DNA of 64,000 nucleotides, from positions 17,556 to 81,555 of the forward strand of contig NZ_JADCNH010000019.1 of assembly GCF_018904615.1 (NCBI RefSeq), read 5' to 3'. This stretch comes from Verticiella alkaliphila (GTDB lineage Bacteria; Pseudomonadota; Gammaproteobacteria; Burkholderiales; Burkholderiaceae_B). A model generated the notes under the pieces. It saw only the letters and a list, made by a program, of their open reading frames with translations, was not told the origin of the DNA and did no database searches. This document shows positions 1-8,311 of the stretch, piece by piece. The stretch's first letter is position 1, and each line of letters starts with the position of its first letter. The position numbers were made by a program, and so were the translations under genes.

Positions 1-678
1 GGTGCGGAGGCCAAGCTCGGCTGGCAGCACCCCGACAAGGGCATTCTGCCGACCGCCGCTTTCCTGACGGCGCTCGAAGCCAGTCCGTTCGCCGCACGCG
101 TGGGTCAGGAGCTGTTGGTGGCCGCGTGCCGGCAGGCGGCGGCCTGGCGTGAGCAGCTGCCGGCGTTCCGGCTCAGCGTGGATCTGCTCGATGCCCAGTT
201 CCGCGCGGGGGATCTGCCCGATCGGGTCGCTGAGGCGCTGGCCGAGACGGGCCTGCCTGCAGAGGCCCTGGATGTCGAAATTACCGGGCGCGTGTTGTTG
301 CGCGCGGAAGATCTGGTGCGGCGCAGCCTGCACCGTCTGCGTGACATGGGGGTGGGGATTGCCTTCGACGATTACGGGACGGCACACGCGTCACTCAGCA
401 TGTTGAAGGATTTCCCGATCAGCCGCCTCAAGATCGACGCCTCGTTCGTGACCGGCATCGAGCAATCCCCCGTGGATGCCGCCATGGTGTGCGTGATCCT
501 GTTTCTCGGGCGCAGCCTGGGGTTTAGCGTGGTGGCATTGGGGGTGCAGACGGAGGCGCAACGTCGTCGCCTCGAGCGCAAAGGGTGCGAGTTCGGGCAG
601 GGGCCTCTGCTGGGCGAATCGCACCCTGCCGCCGCGTTCGAGGCCCTCTGGCTGGGCGAGACGCCGGCATCGTCCTAG
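1..678 (+). CDS. EAL-domain protein, C-terminal part, probably catalytically dead
   Basis: The reading frame is open from the first base of the window, so the start lies upstream. The 225 visible residues follow the EAL phosphodiesterase fold: HPDKG near the beginning, VEIT, FDDYGTAHASL, LKID and a final GC-x3-QG segment. EAL enzymes hydrolyse cyclic di-GMP and need metal-binding acidic residues. Here the usual EGVE becomes LGVQ, the usual VNLS becomes VDLL, and TE of the EITE motif becomes TG, while the DD pair is kept. I infer a degenerate domain that binds ligand or partner rather than a working phosphodiesterase. It ends 74 bases before a GAF-PAS gene on the same strand, so both may belong to one signalling locus. 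Domains upstream of the window (for example GGDEF or a sensor) cannot be excluded. Confidence 0.85.
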   Translation, partial: GAEAKLGWQHPDKGILPTAAFLTALEASPFAARVGQELLVAACRQAAAWREQLPAFRLSVDLLDAQFRAGDLPDRVAEALAETGLPAEALDVEITGRVLLRAEDLVRRSLHRLRDMGVGIAFDDYGTAHASLSMLKDFPISRLKIDASFVTGIEQSPVDAAMVCVILFLGRSLGFSVVALGVQTEAQRRRLERKGCEFGQGPLLGESHPAAAFEALWLGETPASS

Positions 679-752
679 TTCAGGTCCGGAAATTGCTATC
701 GGCTCGCGCTCTTTCCGCGTGGGCGGGGGGCAAATTGGCGAGTCCCAAGTCC

Positions 753-1697
753 ATGTCTTCCTTTCCCATCCTGCAGGACGAAGCCAGCCGCCTGGCGGCG
801 CTGTCGGAGTACGGTGTCCGCACCCCGCTGGACGATCCTGGCTTTGACCGACTGGTCCAGCTGGCCGCGCGAACGTTCCAGGTCCCCATCGCCCTGGTGT
901 CGCTGGTGGAATCTGAGCGCCAGCTTTTCGCCGCGGGTGTTGGCCTGAGCGTGTGCGAGACGGCGCGGGAATCGTCATTCTGCGCCCATGCCCTGGGGAG
1001 CCACGATCTGCTCATCGTGCCCGATGCGCGTCGCGATCCGCGCTTTGCTGACAATGCGCTGGTGCTCGGCTACCCCTTCATTCGTTTCTATGCGGGTTGT
1101 CCCCTGGTGAGTCCGCTCGGCTATGTCGTGGGCACGCTGTGCATCATCGATACCCAGGCCCGGCCGCGGCCCACCGAAGCGCAATGCGCCGACTTGCGTG
1201 ACCTCGCGGGCTTCGTGATGGACAAGCTCGAGCTGCGCCGTCTCGAACTGGCGCGCCAGGCAAGCCGGCGCCGGTTCGAGACCTTGGCTCAAGCTGTCTC
1301 GGATGCCGTGATCTGCACGGATGGCGCGGGTCGCGTCACCTCCTGGAACGACGCGGCCCATGCGCTCTTGGGCGTGGCCGCGGGCGAGGCGCGCGGTCAG
1401 TTGCTGGAGAGCCTGCTGCCCGGCACGCTCATGCCAGGGCTGCGCCGGCTGTCAGCCGAGGAGAGCGCCGATCATGCGCGGGTGTCGATGCGCCTGGAGA
1501 CGACCCCGGAGGGCGCGCTCTCGCCGGTGTCGCTGCATGTCGACGCCGCCCTGTGGCGTGAGAACGGCAGGACGAGTTACTGCGTGGTGCTGCGTGATGC
1601 GAGCACCGGCTGGCCGGCCAGGAACGTCCTTACTGGGGAGAGCGCGTCGATGGCCGGGATCGTGGCGGCCAGCGCGCGTGGATCCGCGAACGGGTAG
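753..1697 (+). CDS. GAF-PAS sensory protein without output domain
   Basis: The product is 314 residues if translation begins at the ATG at 753; the open frame runs further upstream, but that part is low-complexity and overlaps the EAL gene. Residues about 15-160 form a GAF domain of the type often found before diguanylate cyclase or kinase modules (RTPLDDPGFDRL, FCAHAL, FYAGCPL and GTLCIID motifs). Residues about 170-290 form a PAS domain (DAVICTDGAGRVTSWN). No GGDEF, EAL, kinase or HTH module follows, and the protein stops soon after the PAS fold. It may act as a stand-alone sensor partner or be the remnant of a longer cyclase. Its last 121 bases overlap the end of the convergent gene on the minus strand. 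Confidence 0.75.
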   Translation: MSSFPILQDEASRLAALSEYGVRTPLDDPGFDRLVQLAARTFQVPIALVSLVESERQLFAAGVGLSVCETARESSFCAHALGSHDLLIVPDARRDPRFADNALVLGYPFIRFYAGCPLVSPLGYVVGTLCIIDTQARPRPTEAQCADLRDLAGFVMDKLELRRLELARQASRRRFETLAQAVSDAVICTDGAGRVTSWNDAAHALLGVAAGEARGQLLESLLPGTLMPGLRRLSAEESADHARVSMRLETTPEGALSPVSLHVDAALWRENGRTSYCVVLRDASTGWPARNVLTGESASMAGIVAASARGSANG

Positions 1698-2146
1698 GGT
1701 GCTGCCAGCAGCCAGTCGAACACGGCGTCGGCATCACTCGATGGCAGGTTGCGCATGTGCTCGATGATGATGCGCAGGCCCTTCACGCGATAGGGCTCGA
1801 GATCGAACAGCCACTCGTAGGTGCCACAGCCCACGCGCACGTTGCCCGTGGCCTTCTCGGTCATGCCCACCATCCAGCCGCAATGGAAGGCTTCGGTGGT
1901 CGCGTCATCCGGGGGCAACGCCAGATAGAACGTGAAGATGTTCTCGTACGTCTGATTGAAGCGCACCGCCAGCGTCTCGGCCACGGCCTCGACGCCCAGC
2001 GACTGGGCCGGGAAGCTGATCTCGTCAGTGTTGAGCCCCATGATGAGGGAGACATCCGGGGCAAAGCCCCGGCGCAGGAACAGGACGCGATTCTCGTCCT
2101 TGGCGCGCAGGTAGTCGCGCAGCAGTGAGCGGGTGGTGGCAGTCAT
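1577..2146 (-). CDS. SnoaL-like (NTF2-fold) protein
   Basis: This is a 189-residue protein with the look of an NTF2/SnoaL-like family member: a start resembling LLRDYLRAKDENR, then SFPAQSLG, an RFNQTYENI segment and a cone-type alternation of short strands. Such proteins are small cytosolic barrels with varied roles (isomerase, hydrolase or binding protein), and the sequence does not say which. The 3' end overlaps the convergent GAF-PAS gene by 121 bases, which is long for unrelated neighbours; the final 25 or so residues may be an extension. It lies 24 bases downstream of the hydroxyacid dehydrogenase gene on the same strand, so co-transcription is likely. I see no strong ribosome binding site before the ATG. 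Confidence 0.7.
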   Translation of the reverse strand: MTATTRSLLRDYLRAKDENRVLFLRRGFAPDVSLIMGLNTDEISFPAQSLGVEAVAETLAVRFNQTYENIFTFYLALPPDDATTEAFHCGWMVGMTEKATGNVRVGCGTYEWLFDLEPYRVKGLRIIIEHMRNLPSSDADAVFDWLLAAPYPFADPRALAATIPAIDALSPVRTFLAGQPVLASRSTTQ

Positions 2147-2170
2147 GCGGCGCAGTGTAGCGGTGGTGCC

Positions 2171-3118
2171 TCAGGTGGCACGCAATACCCGTATGGGCGT
2201 GTCGGCTTGCCAGGCGAGGATGTCTTCGATGGCCTGGCCGTAGTAGGTCTGGTAGTTCTGGGCGCTCACGTAGCCCATGTGCGGGCTCAATACGGTGTGG
2301 GGTGCGCGCAGGATGGGTGCGCTGGCCGGCAGCGGCTCCTCGGCGAACACGTCCAGCCCGGCGCCGCCAAGCTGGCCCGACTGCAACGCCACGCACAGGG
2401 CGGCTTCGTCCACCAGACCCCCACGCGACGTGTTCACCAGATACGCCTGCGGCTTCATGCGGGCGAAATCGTCGGCGGCCAATATGTGCCGTGTCGAGGC
2501 GCTCAACACCAGGTGCAAGGACACCACGTCGGATTGTGCGAGCAGGTCCGCCTTCGTGGCGTACGTCACACCGTGCACGGCACACCGCTCGGGAGTGAGA
2601 TGGGGGCTCCAGGCAAGCACGCGCATGCCGAATGCCTGACCATACCGGGCGAGGGCAGCGCCAAGCTTGCCCAGTCCGATCACGCCCAGGGTATCGCCTC
2701 GCACCGAGCGGCCAAGGCTTGTCTGCCAGTGCCCGCGCCGGGTGTCGGCATCATTGCCCGGGATGCGTTTGTAGAGCGCCAGGACCAAAGCCCATGCCTG
2801 TTCTGCTGCCAGCAGGGGATCGCTTGCCGTACCGCACACCGTCACCCCTTGTGCATCGCAGGCCGCGAGATCGATCGAGGCATTGCGCATTCCGGTCGTG
2901 ACCAAGAGGCGCAGCCGGGGCAGGCGCTGCAGCAGCGCCGCCGGAAACGCGGTGCGCTCGCGCATGGCAACGATGACCTCGGCATCGGCCAACTGCTCGG
3001 CTGCGTGCTCGCCTAGCGGCTCGTGCAGGAAGACGAGCTCGGCGTCGGGCCCGAGGAGGGACCAATCGGCACTGGCGACAGCGGCATGTTGGTAATCGTC
3101 GAGCACAGCGATCTTCAT
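2171..3118 (-). CDS. D-2-hydroxyacid dehydrogenase family protein
   Basis: The 315-residue product is an NAD-dependent D-isomer-specific 2-hydroxyacid dehydrogenase, which interconverts 2-oxo acids and D-2-hydroxy acids in the cytosol. The cofactor-binding fold carries VIGLGKLG. The catalytic set is visible: Arg in NTSRGGLVDE, Glu in FAEEPLP and His in LSPHMGY. The frame is open far upstream, overlapping the peptidase gene in antisense; I place the start at the ATG at 3118 because MKIAVLDDYQ is the normal beginning of this family and the length fits. The substrate cannot be named from sequence. It is divergent from the clostripain-type peptidase, with about 160 bases between the two starts, and is followed by the SnoaL-like gene. 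Confidence 0.9.
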   Translation of the reverse strand: MKIAVLDDYQHAAVASADWSLLGPDAELVFLHEPLGEHAAEQLADAEVIVAMRERTAFPAALLQRLPRLRLLVTTGMRNASIDLAACDAQGVTVCGTASDPLLAAEQAWALVLALYKRIPGNDADTRRGHWQTSLGRSVRGDTLGVIGLGKLGAALARYGQAFGMRVLAWSPHLTPERCAVHGVTYATKADLLAQSDVVSLHLVLSASTRHILAADDFARMKPQAYLVNTSRGGLVDEAALCVALQSGQLGGAGLDVFAEEPLPASAPILRAPHTVLSPHMGYVSAQNYQTYYGQAIEDILAWQADTPIRVLRAT

Positions 3119-3277
3119 GATGGTGACCCCGTGGGCTGACCAGGCCCGCAGGTGTGCGTTGTTGCCCGGGACGCCTTGCGAGGGACGATAGCCCAGAAAC
3201 CTGTTCCGAGGGTCATCGGGCATCGCGCCCAGATTTGCTACGATTCGCTCACTTTCGTGACAATATGTGAGACTCTG

Positions 3278-5197
3278 ATGAATCGATGGCTTCGCAGTCT
3301 GGGCTACGCGCTGCTCCTGGGCTTGGCCAGTTGCGGCGGTGGCGATGATGCACCGGCGCCTGCGCCCGCCGCGCCCCCCGCGACAGAGCCGACACCCGGT
3401 CCGGGTCCGGCACCCCAGCCTGCGCCTGTCACGCCAGGAACGGACACGCCGGCGCCGACGCCTGCCGAGCCTGCAGCGCGCGCGAGCACGACCATGCTGG
3501 TCTATATGGTCGGCTCCGATCTCGAAAGTGGTGGCAATGCCGCCACGGAGAATATCGAAGAGATGCTCGCTGCCACCGCCACGCGCGACGTCAACGTGCT
3601 GATGCAGACGGGCGGCGCAGACAAGCCGGGCTGGCACACGGTCAAGCGACAGCGCATCGCCGATGGCCAGCTGACGACGCTCGACGAACTCGGCGCCTTC
3701 AGCTTGGGTCGGCCGCAGGCCTTGCGTGACTTCATTCGCTGGGGCTTGGCCACGTACCCCGCCGAGCGCTATGTGCTTGTCTTCTGGAACCATGGTGGCG
3801 GGCCCAACGGCGGCTTCGGCTTTGACGAGAACTTTGGCCACGAGCACCTCTCGCTGCCGCAGCTCACGGCCGCCGTGCGCGACGGCCTGCAAGGCTCGAA
3901 TGCCCAATTCGAGCTGATCGGCTTCGACGCCTGTCTCATGGCAAGCGTGGAGGTCGCGCAGGCGTTGCAGCCCTACGGCAAATACCTGGCCGCCTCGCAG
4001 GAAGTCGAGCCGGGCCCGGGCTGGGATTGGGAAGCCATCCTGAATGAGCTCGCCGCGCGCCCGCTGACGCAAGGCGATGTGCTCGGCCGCGTGATCGCCG
4101 ATTCTTTCCTTGCCAAGCAGATCGCGGGCGAGCAGGGCGACTTCGCTACCTTCTCGATCACGGATCTGCAGGCGTTGCCTGCGCTCACCACGGCCATTGC
4201 GGATGCGGCCACCGCCGTGGATACCCGGCTGCAGGCCCAGGGCGCGGATGCATGGCTGGATGTGGCTTACGCGCGCCAACACGCCCTGGACTTCGACACC
4301 GGCCCCTTCTTCGGCGGCATCCGGGATCTGGTCGACGTGCTCGACTTCATGCGCCAGCCCGCCTTGCAGGTGCCTTCGATGCAGCTTGCGGCAGTCGAGT
4401 CGGCCATGGCGGCCGCGGTGGTGCACAACGTGCGCGGGCCGAGGCTTGCGCCAGTGAGCGGCCTCACGCTGTATTTCCCGAGCCGCAGCGCCACGAACGT
4501 TCCCACGATGAATGCTTACGCAGCACTCGATGTGACGCCGCCGCTCAAGAACTGGGTGCAGCGCTACGCCGGCATGGCGCAAAACGGCGTGGTCGCGGCA
4601 CCGCGAATCGGCACGCCGGCACTGGTTGGCGCCGATGTCGTGGCGAGCATCGACAATCTGCACTTCGCCACGAGCTTTGCCGCGCTGACGCGCAACCGGG
4701 CTGTCTATGCCATGAAGCCGGCTTTCGTGGGGGCGCAGGGACTCCAGGCCAACACTCGTGAATGGCTGGCGCTGGACGGTGTTCCCGTGGCGGTGCTGCC
4801 CGACGAGTCGCAATTTGCGGTCGACAGCGCGCGTTACACCATCCCGGTGGCGGTGCCGGTCAAGGATGGGGTGATCGAAGGTCTGCTGGCCGTGACGTAT
4901 ACCCAGGATCGGGCGGGGCGTGACCGCTATGAGGTCGATGGCTTCTTCTCGGCGATCGACGGCTTCAGCGCAGCCGCGCGGCGCTCGTATGCGCTGGAAC
5001 CGGGCATGAAGGTGGTGCCGCTGCGCTTTCAGCTCGATGCACGGGAGTGGATGCCCGATGACACGACGCCGGTGCTCACCGTGCCGGAAGAAGGCGTGGC
5101 CTGGTTGCTGCACAAGGTGCGGTTGCCGCTCACGGGCCTGCATTTGGGCGTGAACGACTATCTGTCGGAGATGCACCTGTCGCCGGCGATGCCTTGA
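3278..5197 (+). CDS. lipoprotein clostripain-type cysteine peptidase (C11-like)
   Basis: The product is 639 residues. The first 20 form a lipoprotein signal with the lipobox LASC, so the mature protein is probably anchored to a membrane through Cys20. Residues about 24-70 are a Pro/Ala/Thr linker. The catalytic domain then shows the clostripain (C11) signature: LVYMVGSDLE, the active-site His in FWNHGGG and the active-site Cys in GFDACLM. C11 enzymes cut after basic residues and often mature by self-cleavage. The C-terminal 250 residues contain beta-rich segments I do not recognise. The ATG at 3278 was chosen over upstream in-frame codons because it gives the signal peptide. Base composition matches the neighbours. 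The physiological substrate is unknown. Confidence 0.9.
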   Translation: MNRWLRSLGYALLLGLASCGGGDDAPAPAPAAPPATEPTPGPGPAPQPAPVTPGTDTPAPTPAEPAARASTTMLVYMVGSDLESGGNAATENIEEMLAATATRDVNVLMQTGGADKPGWHTVKRQRIADGQLTTLDELGAFSLGRPQALRDFIRWGLATYPAERYVLVFWNHGGGPNGGFGFDENFGHEHLSLPQLTAAVRDGLQGSNAQFELIGFDACLMASVEVAQALQPYGKYLAASQEVEPGPGWDWEAILNELAARPLTQGDVLGRVIADSFLAKQIAGEQGDFATFSITDLQALPALTTAIADAATAVDTRLQAQGADAWLDVAYARQHALDFDTGPFFGGIRDLVDVLDFMRQPALQVPSMQLAAVESAMAAAVVHNVRGPRLAPVSGLTLYFPSRSATNVPTMNAYAALDVTPPLKNWVQRYAGMAQNGVVAAPRIGTPALVGADVVASIDNLHFATSFAALTRNRAVYAMKPAFVGAQGLQANTREWLALDGVPVAVLPDESQFAVDSARYTIPVAVPVKDGVIEGLLAVTYTQDRAGRDRYEVDGFFSAIDGFSAAARRSYALEPGMKVVPLRFQLDAREWMPDDTTPVLTVPEEGVAWLLHKVRLPLTGLHLGVNDYLSEMHLSPAMP

Positions 5198-5205
5198 TGC
5201 AGTCA

Positions 5206-5221
5206 GGCGCGTTGGCGCGCC
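5206..5221. terminator. candidate hairpin between convergent genes
   Basis: GGCGCG-TTGG-CGCGCC forms a perfect 6-bp stem with a 4-base loop just after the peptidase stop codon and before the end of the convergent LysR gene. There is no T-run on either side, so a role as a bidirectional terminator is only a guess. Confidence 0.3.
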
Positions 5222-5252
5222 GGCCCTGAAGCATCGACACGATGGCGCGGCG

Positions 5253-6152
5253 TCACGCCGCGTCGTCGATCAGCTCGCGCAGCACCTGCGTGAAAGCCAC
5301 GGCCAGGGTCGAGCGGCCGTTGACCGGTCGATACACCGCGGAGAACTGCAGGGTGATGACCGGTCGAAAGGGGCGCACGACGACGCCCTGAGCCGCCGGG
5401 ACCCGGGCCGCGAACCGATCGACGATGGCCAGGCCGATGCCTTGTGCCACGTAGGCGGCGGCCGTGGAGGAATTGACTGTCTCCAGACGCACGTTCGGGC
5501 GCACGCCCGCGCCGAGCATGGCGGCGTTGATCTGCAGCCTGAGCACGCTGTTCAGGCCCAGGGCGATGAAATCCTCGCCGTCCAGGTCGTTGACGGTGAC
5601 GGTGCGCCGGGTGGCCAGGCGATGCCCGGGCGGCAGCATGCACACCGCCGGGGTCGCGGCAAAGACGTCCTGGTCGAAGCGGCCTTCGCCAGGCACCACG
5701 GCGTAGGCCACGTCGAGCTGGCCGTGCAGCATCTCCAGCAGATGCGGTGAGCTGTCCGGATGCACCGAGACGACGACGTTCGGATGGCGCGCGAGAAACA
5801 AAGCCACGGCCTCGGGCAGACAGGATGCCGCGAGGGTAGGCATGGCACCGACGTGCAGATAGCCGGCCTGGGTCTCGCGCAAGGCGCGCGCCACGTCGCG
5901 AATGCGCTCGGCGCCCGCGAACTGCCGTTCGGCTTCGCGGTAGAGCACCTGGGCTTCGGCGGTGGGTGCGATCTGCGGGCCCTGGCGATGAAAGAGGGCG
6001 AGCTTCAGGTCCGCCTCGAGATCTCGGATGAGGCGCGTGACAGCCGGCTGCGAGATGTGCAACACACCGGCCGCACCGGTCATGCTGCCCGTGAGCATGA
6101 CGGCGCGAAACGCTTCGAGCTGCCGGAAATTGAGCGGACGATTCACTGACAC
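5253..6152 (-). CDS. LysR-family transcriptional regulator
   Basis: This is a 299-residue regulator with the LysR winged helix at residues about 5-65 (LNFRQLEAF, GSMTGAAGVLHISQPAVTRLI) and a substrate-binding domain behind it. The open frame extends further upstream, but the extra residues are unlike any LysR N-terminus, so I use the GTG at 6152; the in-frame GTG at 6146 is an alternative. No clear Shine-Dalgarno sequence is visible at either. It is divergent from the DUF4392 and Bug genes, the usual arrangement for a LysR protein controlling the adjacent operon in response to its substrate. Confidence 0.9.
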   Translation of the reverse strand: MSVNRPLNFRQLEAFRAVMLTGSMTGAAGVLHISQPAVTRLIRDLEADLKLALFHRQGPQIAPTAEAQVLYREAERQFAGAERIRDVARALRETQAGYLHVGAMPTLAASCLPEAVALFLARHPNVVVSVHPDSSPHLLEMLHGQLDVAYAVVPGEGRFDQDVFAATPAVCMLPPGHRLATRRTVTVNDLDGEDFIALGLNSVLRLQINAAMLGAGVRPNVRLETVNSSTAAAYVAQGIGLAIVDRFAARVPAAQGVVVRPFRPVITLQFSAVYRPVNGRSTLAVAFTQVLRELIDDAA

Positions 6153-6191
6153 ACCAATCAGACCAAGAATAATATTTCGGTATGGTAGCCG

Positions 6192-6207
6192 CCAATAATT
6201 GTATTGG
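6192..6207. promoter_or_regulatory. candidate LysR operator
   Basis: CCAATA-ATTG-TATTGG is an inverted repeat with perfect 6-bp arms, in the 115-base divergent region between the LysR gene and the DUF4392 gene. The flanks are AT-rich compared with the surroundings, as expected for a divergent promoter. The assignment to the adjacent LysR protein is an inference from position. Confidence 0.4.
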
Positions 6208-6267
6208 GAATGATGATCGAGCTCGCGCAGAATGCCTGCATTCCTGCTCACTACATGGACTGCATCC

Positions 6268-7305
6268 ATGCCCGACATCATTGGCGAGAACGTCGACCGA
6301 TTGGTCACCGTCGAAATGCGCAATCGCGCGATGAACCACAACATCATTGGCCCGATCTACGCGGCAGCGCGTGCGGAAGGGGGCGGACGCCCCATCACGA
6401 CGCGTGCTGCCGAGGCGCTGCGCGACGCGGTCCAGCCGGGCGACCGCGTGCTGATCGTGACAGGTGCCGGCTATGCGCCGGAAGCGCCCAACGGCGAGAG
6501 CGACGGGCCGCCCGGGGCCGTGTCCCTCGCCCGCGCGCTCTTCTGGGGGCTCAAGGCCGTGCCGGTGTACGTGACGGAGGAGTGCCATGCGCCGCCCGTG
6601 GTGGCAGCCTCGCACGCGGCAGGGTTGATGGTGCGTGACTACCCGCTGGCGCGGGATCGCCGCATGGGTGCGAGCCTCGTGACGGCACCGACCTCGCAGG
6701 CCGACGTGGCGGACTGGGCGGCGACCCTCTTTGCCACCTACCAGCCCACGGCGATCATTGCGATCGAACGGCTGGGGCCCAACGAAGCCGGGATCCTGCA
6801 CTACTCCACCGGCGTGGTGCCGGAAGGCTATGTCGACATCTCGCCGCTCTTCGAGGAAGCCGCCCGCCGTGGCGTGCTCTCGATCGGCATCGGCGACAAC
6901 GCCAACGAGATCGGTTTTGGCCGCATCCATGGCTTCATGAAGGACTTCCATCCCTACGGCCGGCGCTGCCAGTACGAGGGTGGCGTGGGCGTGCCTACGG
7001 TCGTGCCCACCGACATCTTCCTGCCCGCGTCCATCTCCAACTGGGGCGCGTATGGCATCGCCGCCATGCTGGGGTACCTCTGCGGCAGCGTGGATCTCGT
7101 GCAGTCGCCCGAGCTCGAGAAGCGCATCGTCCAGGCCTGCCTGGATGCCGGTGGCTGGGAGATGCGCTACTGCACCTCGCGCTTCATCGTCGATGGCACG
7201 GAGGGCGAAAGCTCCATGGCCATCGTGCAGTTGCTGCGCGACATGGTGCGTGTGAACATCGCGCCGCTCGATCGCGGACTGTCCCACGGCGTGCTCGACC
7301 GCTGA
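6268..7305 (+). CDS. DUF4392 (glutamate cyclase-like) protein
   Basis: The 345-residue protein resembles DUF4392 proteins, relatives of the vertebrate mitochondrial D-glutamate cyclase. Motifs include VLIVTGAG, GPPGAVSLARAL, AIIAIERLGPNEAG and IGIGDNANEIGFGR, which look like a nucleotide- or amino-acid-binding fold rich in Gly and Asn. The ATG at 6268 is preferred to the one at 6232 because the sequence from MPDIIGENVDR onward has the family look. It is followed 22 bases later by a Bug receptor and lies opposite a LysR gene, which suggests that it processes the acid the receptor binds. A cyclisation or ring-opening of a glutamate-like compound is possible but unproven. Confidence 0.75.
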   Translation: MPDIIGENVDRLVTVEMRNRAMNHNIIGPIYAAARAEGGGRPITTRAAEALRDAVQPGDRVLIVTGAGYAPEAPNGESDGPPGAVSLARALFWGLKAVPVYVTEECHAPPVVAASHAAGLMVRDYPLARDRRMGASLVTAPTSQADVADWAATLFATYQPTAIIAIERLGPNEAGILHYSTGVVPEGYVDISPLFEEAARRGVLSIGIGDNANEIGFGRIHGFMKDFHPYGRRCQYEGGVGVPTVVPTDIFLPASISNWGAYGIAAMLGYLCGSVDLVQSPELEKRIVQACLDAGGWEMRYCTSRFIVDGTEGESSMAIVQLLRDMVRVNIAPLDRGLSHGVLDR

Positions 7306-7327
7306 ACCTGACCTCAAGGAGATCATC

Positions 7328-8311
7328 GTGATCCTTCGTCTCGCGATCGCCCGGCTGATGACGCTGGGCCTGGCCCTGACGGCACCCCTCGCACCGCTCG
7401 CGGCGCGGGCCGCCGACTATCCGCAACAGCCCATCCGCATCATCGTGCCCTATGCGCCGGGCGGGCAGGCCGACATCACCGCGCGACTGATCGCCGATCC
7501 GCTTGGCGCGCGGCTCGGCCAGCCCGTCACCGTGGAGAATCGTCCGGGGGCGAATGGCTCGATCGGCACTGCGGCGGTGGCGCGTGCGCAGCCGGATGGC
7601 CACACGTTGGCGCTCGTGGTGAGCTCGCACGTCTTCGGCAAGGCGCTGATGCCTGGCCTGCCCTACGATCCGGTCAAGGATTTCGCGCCCGTCACGCTGA
7701 CGGCGCGCACCCCGCTCGTGCTGCTGGCCGCGCCGGGGCTGCCGGCGAAGGACGTGGCGGAGTTCCTCGCCTACGCGAAGGCGCATCCCGGCGAGCTGAG
7801 CTTTGCATCGGCCGGCAGCGGCAGCAACACGCACGTCTTCGGGCAGTGGCTGAACGATCTGGCGGGGCTGGACATGGCGCACATCCCGTACAAGGGCAGC
7901 ACGCCGGCGCACGTGGACCTGGTGGCAGACCGGGTCGACGTCACCATCGATTCGCTGCCCGCGACCCAGGCCTACATCGCCAGCGGCAAGTTGCGCTTGC
8001 TGGCGGCTGCCGGCGAGCAGCGGCTGCCGCAGTATCCCGAGGTGCCGACGCTGGCCGAGGCCGGGGTCTCGGGCTTTTCTGCCGCCTCGTGGGGAGCACT
8101 GCTCGCGCCCGCCGGCACGCCGCCCGCCATCGTGGCCCAACTCAACCGCGAGGTGGTGGACATCCTGCGCAGCGAGAAAGTCCGTGAGCGCCTGGAGGGC
8201 GCGGGCATGATCGTGGTGGGGAGCACGCCCGACGCGCTGGCTGCCACCCTGGCAGAAGAGGAGACCAAGTTCGGCACCCTCATCCGCGAGATGGGCATTC
8301 GCCTGGACTGA
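7328..8311 (+). CDS. Bug-type periplasmic solute receptor
   Basis: The 327-residue product is a tripartite tricarboxylate transporter (TctC/Bug) receptor: a signal peptide to about residue 28, then IIVPYAPGGQAD, ENRPGANGSIG, LPYDPVKDF and IPYKG, the loops that hold a carboxylate in known Bug structures. Translation starts at GTG 7328, fixed by AAGGAGA at 7315-7321. It is the second gene after the LysR/DUF4392 divergence. No TctA or TctB membrane gene is nearby, so the receptor either uses a transporter encoded elsewhere or signals ligand presence. Confidence 0.93.
   Translation: MILRLAIARLMTLGLALTAPLAPLAARAADYPQQPIRIIVPYAPGGQADITARLIADPLGARLGQPVTVENRPGANGSIGTAAVARAQPDGHTLALVVSSHVFGKALMPGLPYDPVKDFAPVTLTARTPLVLLAAPGLPAKDVAEFLAYAKAHPGELSFASAGSGSNTHVFGQWLNDLAGLDMAHIPYKGSTPAHVDLVADRVDVTIDSLPATQAYIASGKLRLLAAAGEQRLPQYPEVPTLAEAGVSGFSAASWGALLAPAGTPPAIVAQLNREVVDILRSEKVRERLEGAGMIVVGSTPDALAATLAEEETKFGTLIREMGIRLD

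Noticed and set aside
2171..5176. A 1001-codon minus-strand open frame covering the peptidase gene
   Set aside because: Only the last 315 codons show a protein family; the remainder is antisense to a complete peptidase gene and is His/Arg-rich, as is usual for shadows in GC-rich DNA.
5203..7326. A 707-codon minus-strand open frame over the LysR and DUF4392 genes
   Set aside because: It overlaps two genes with clear families in other frames and has no family motifs.
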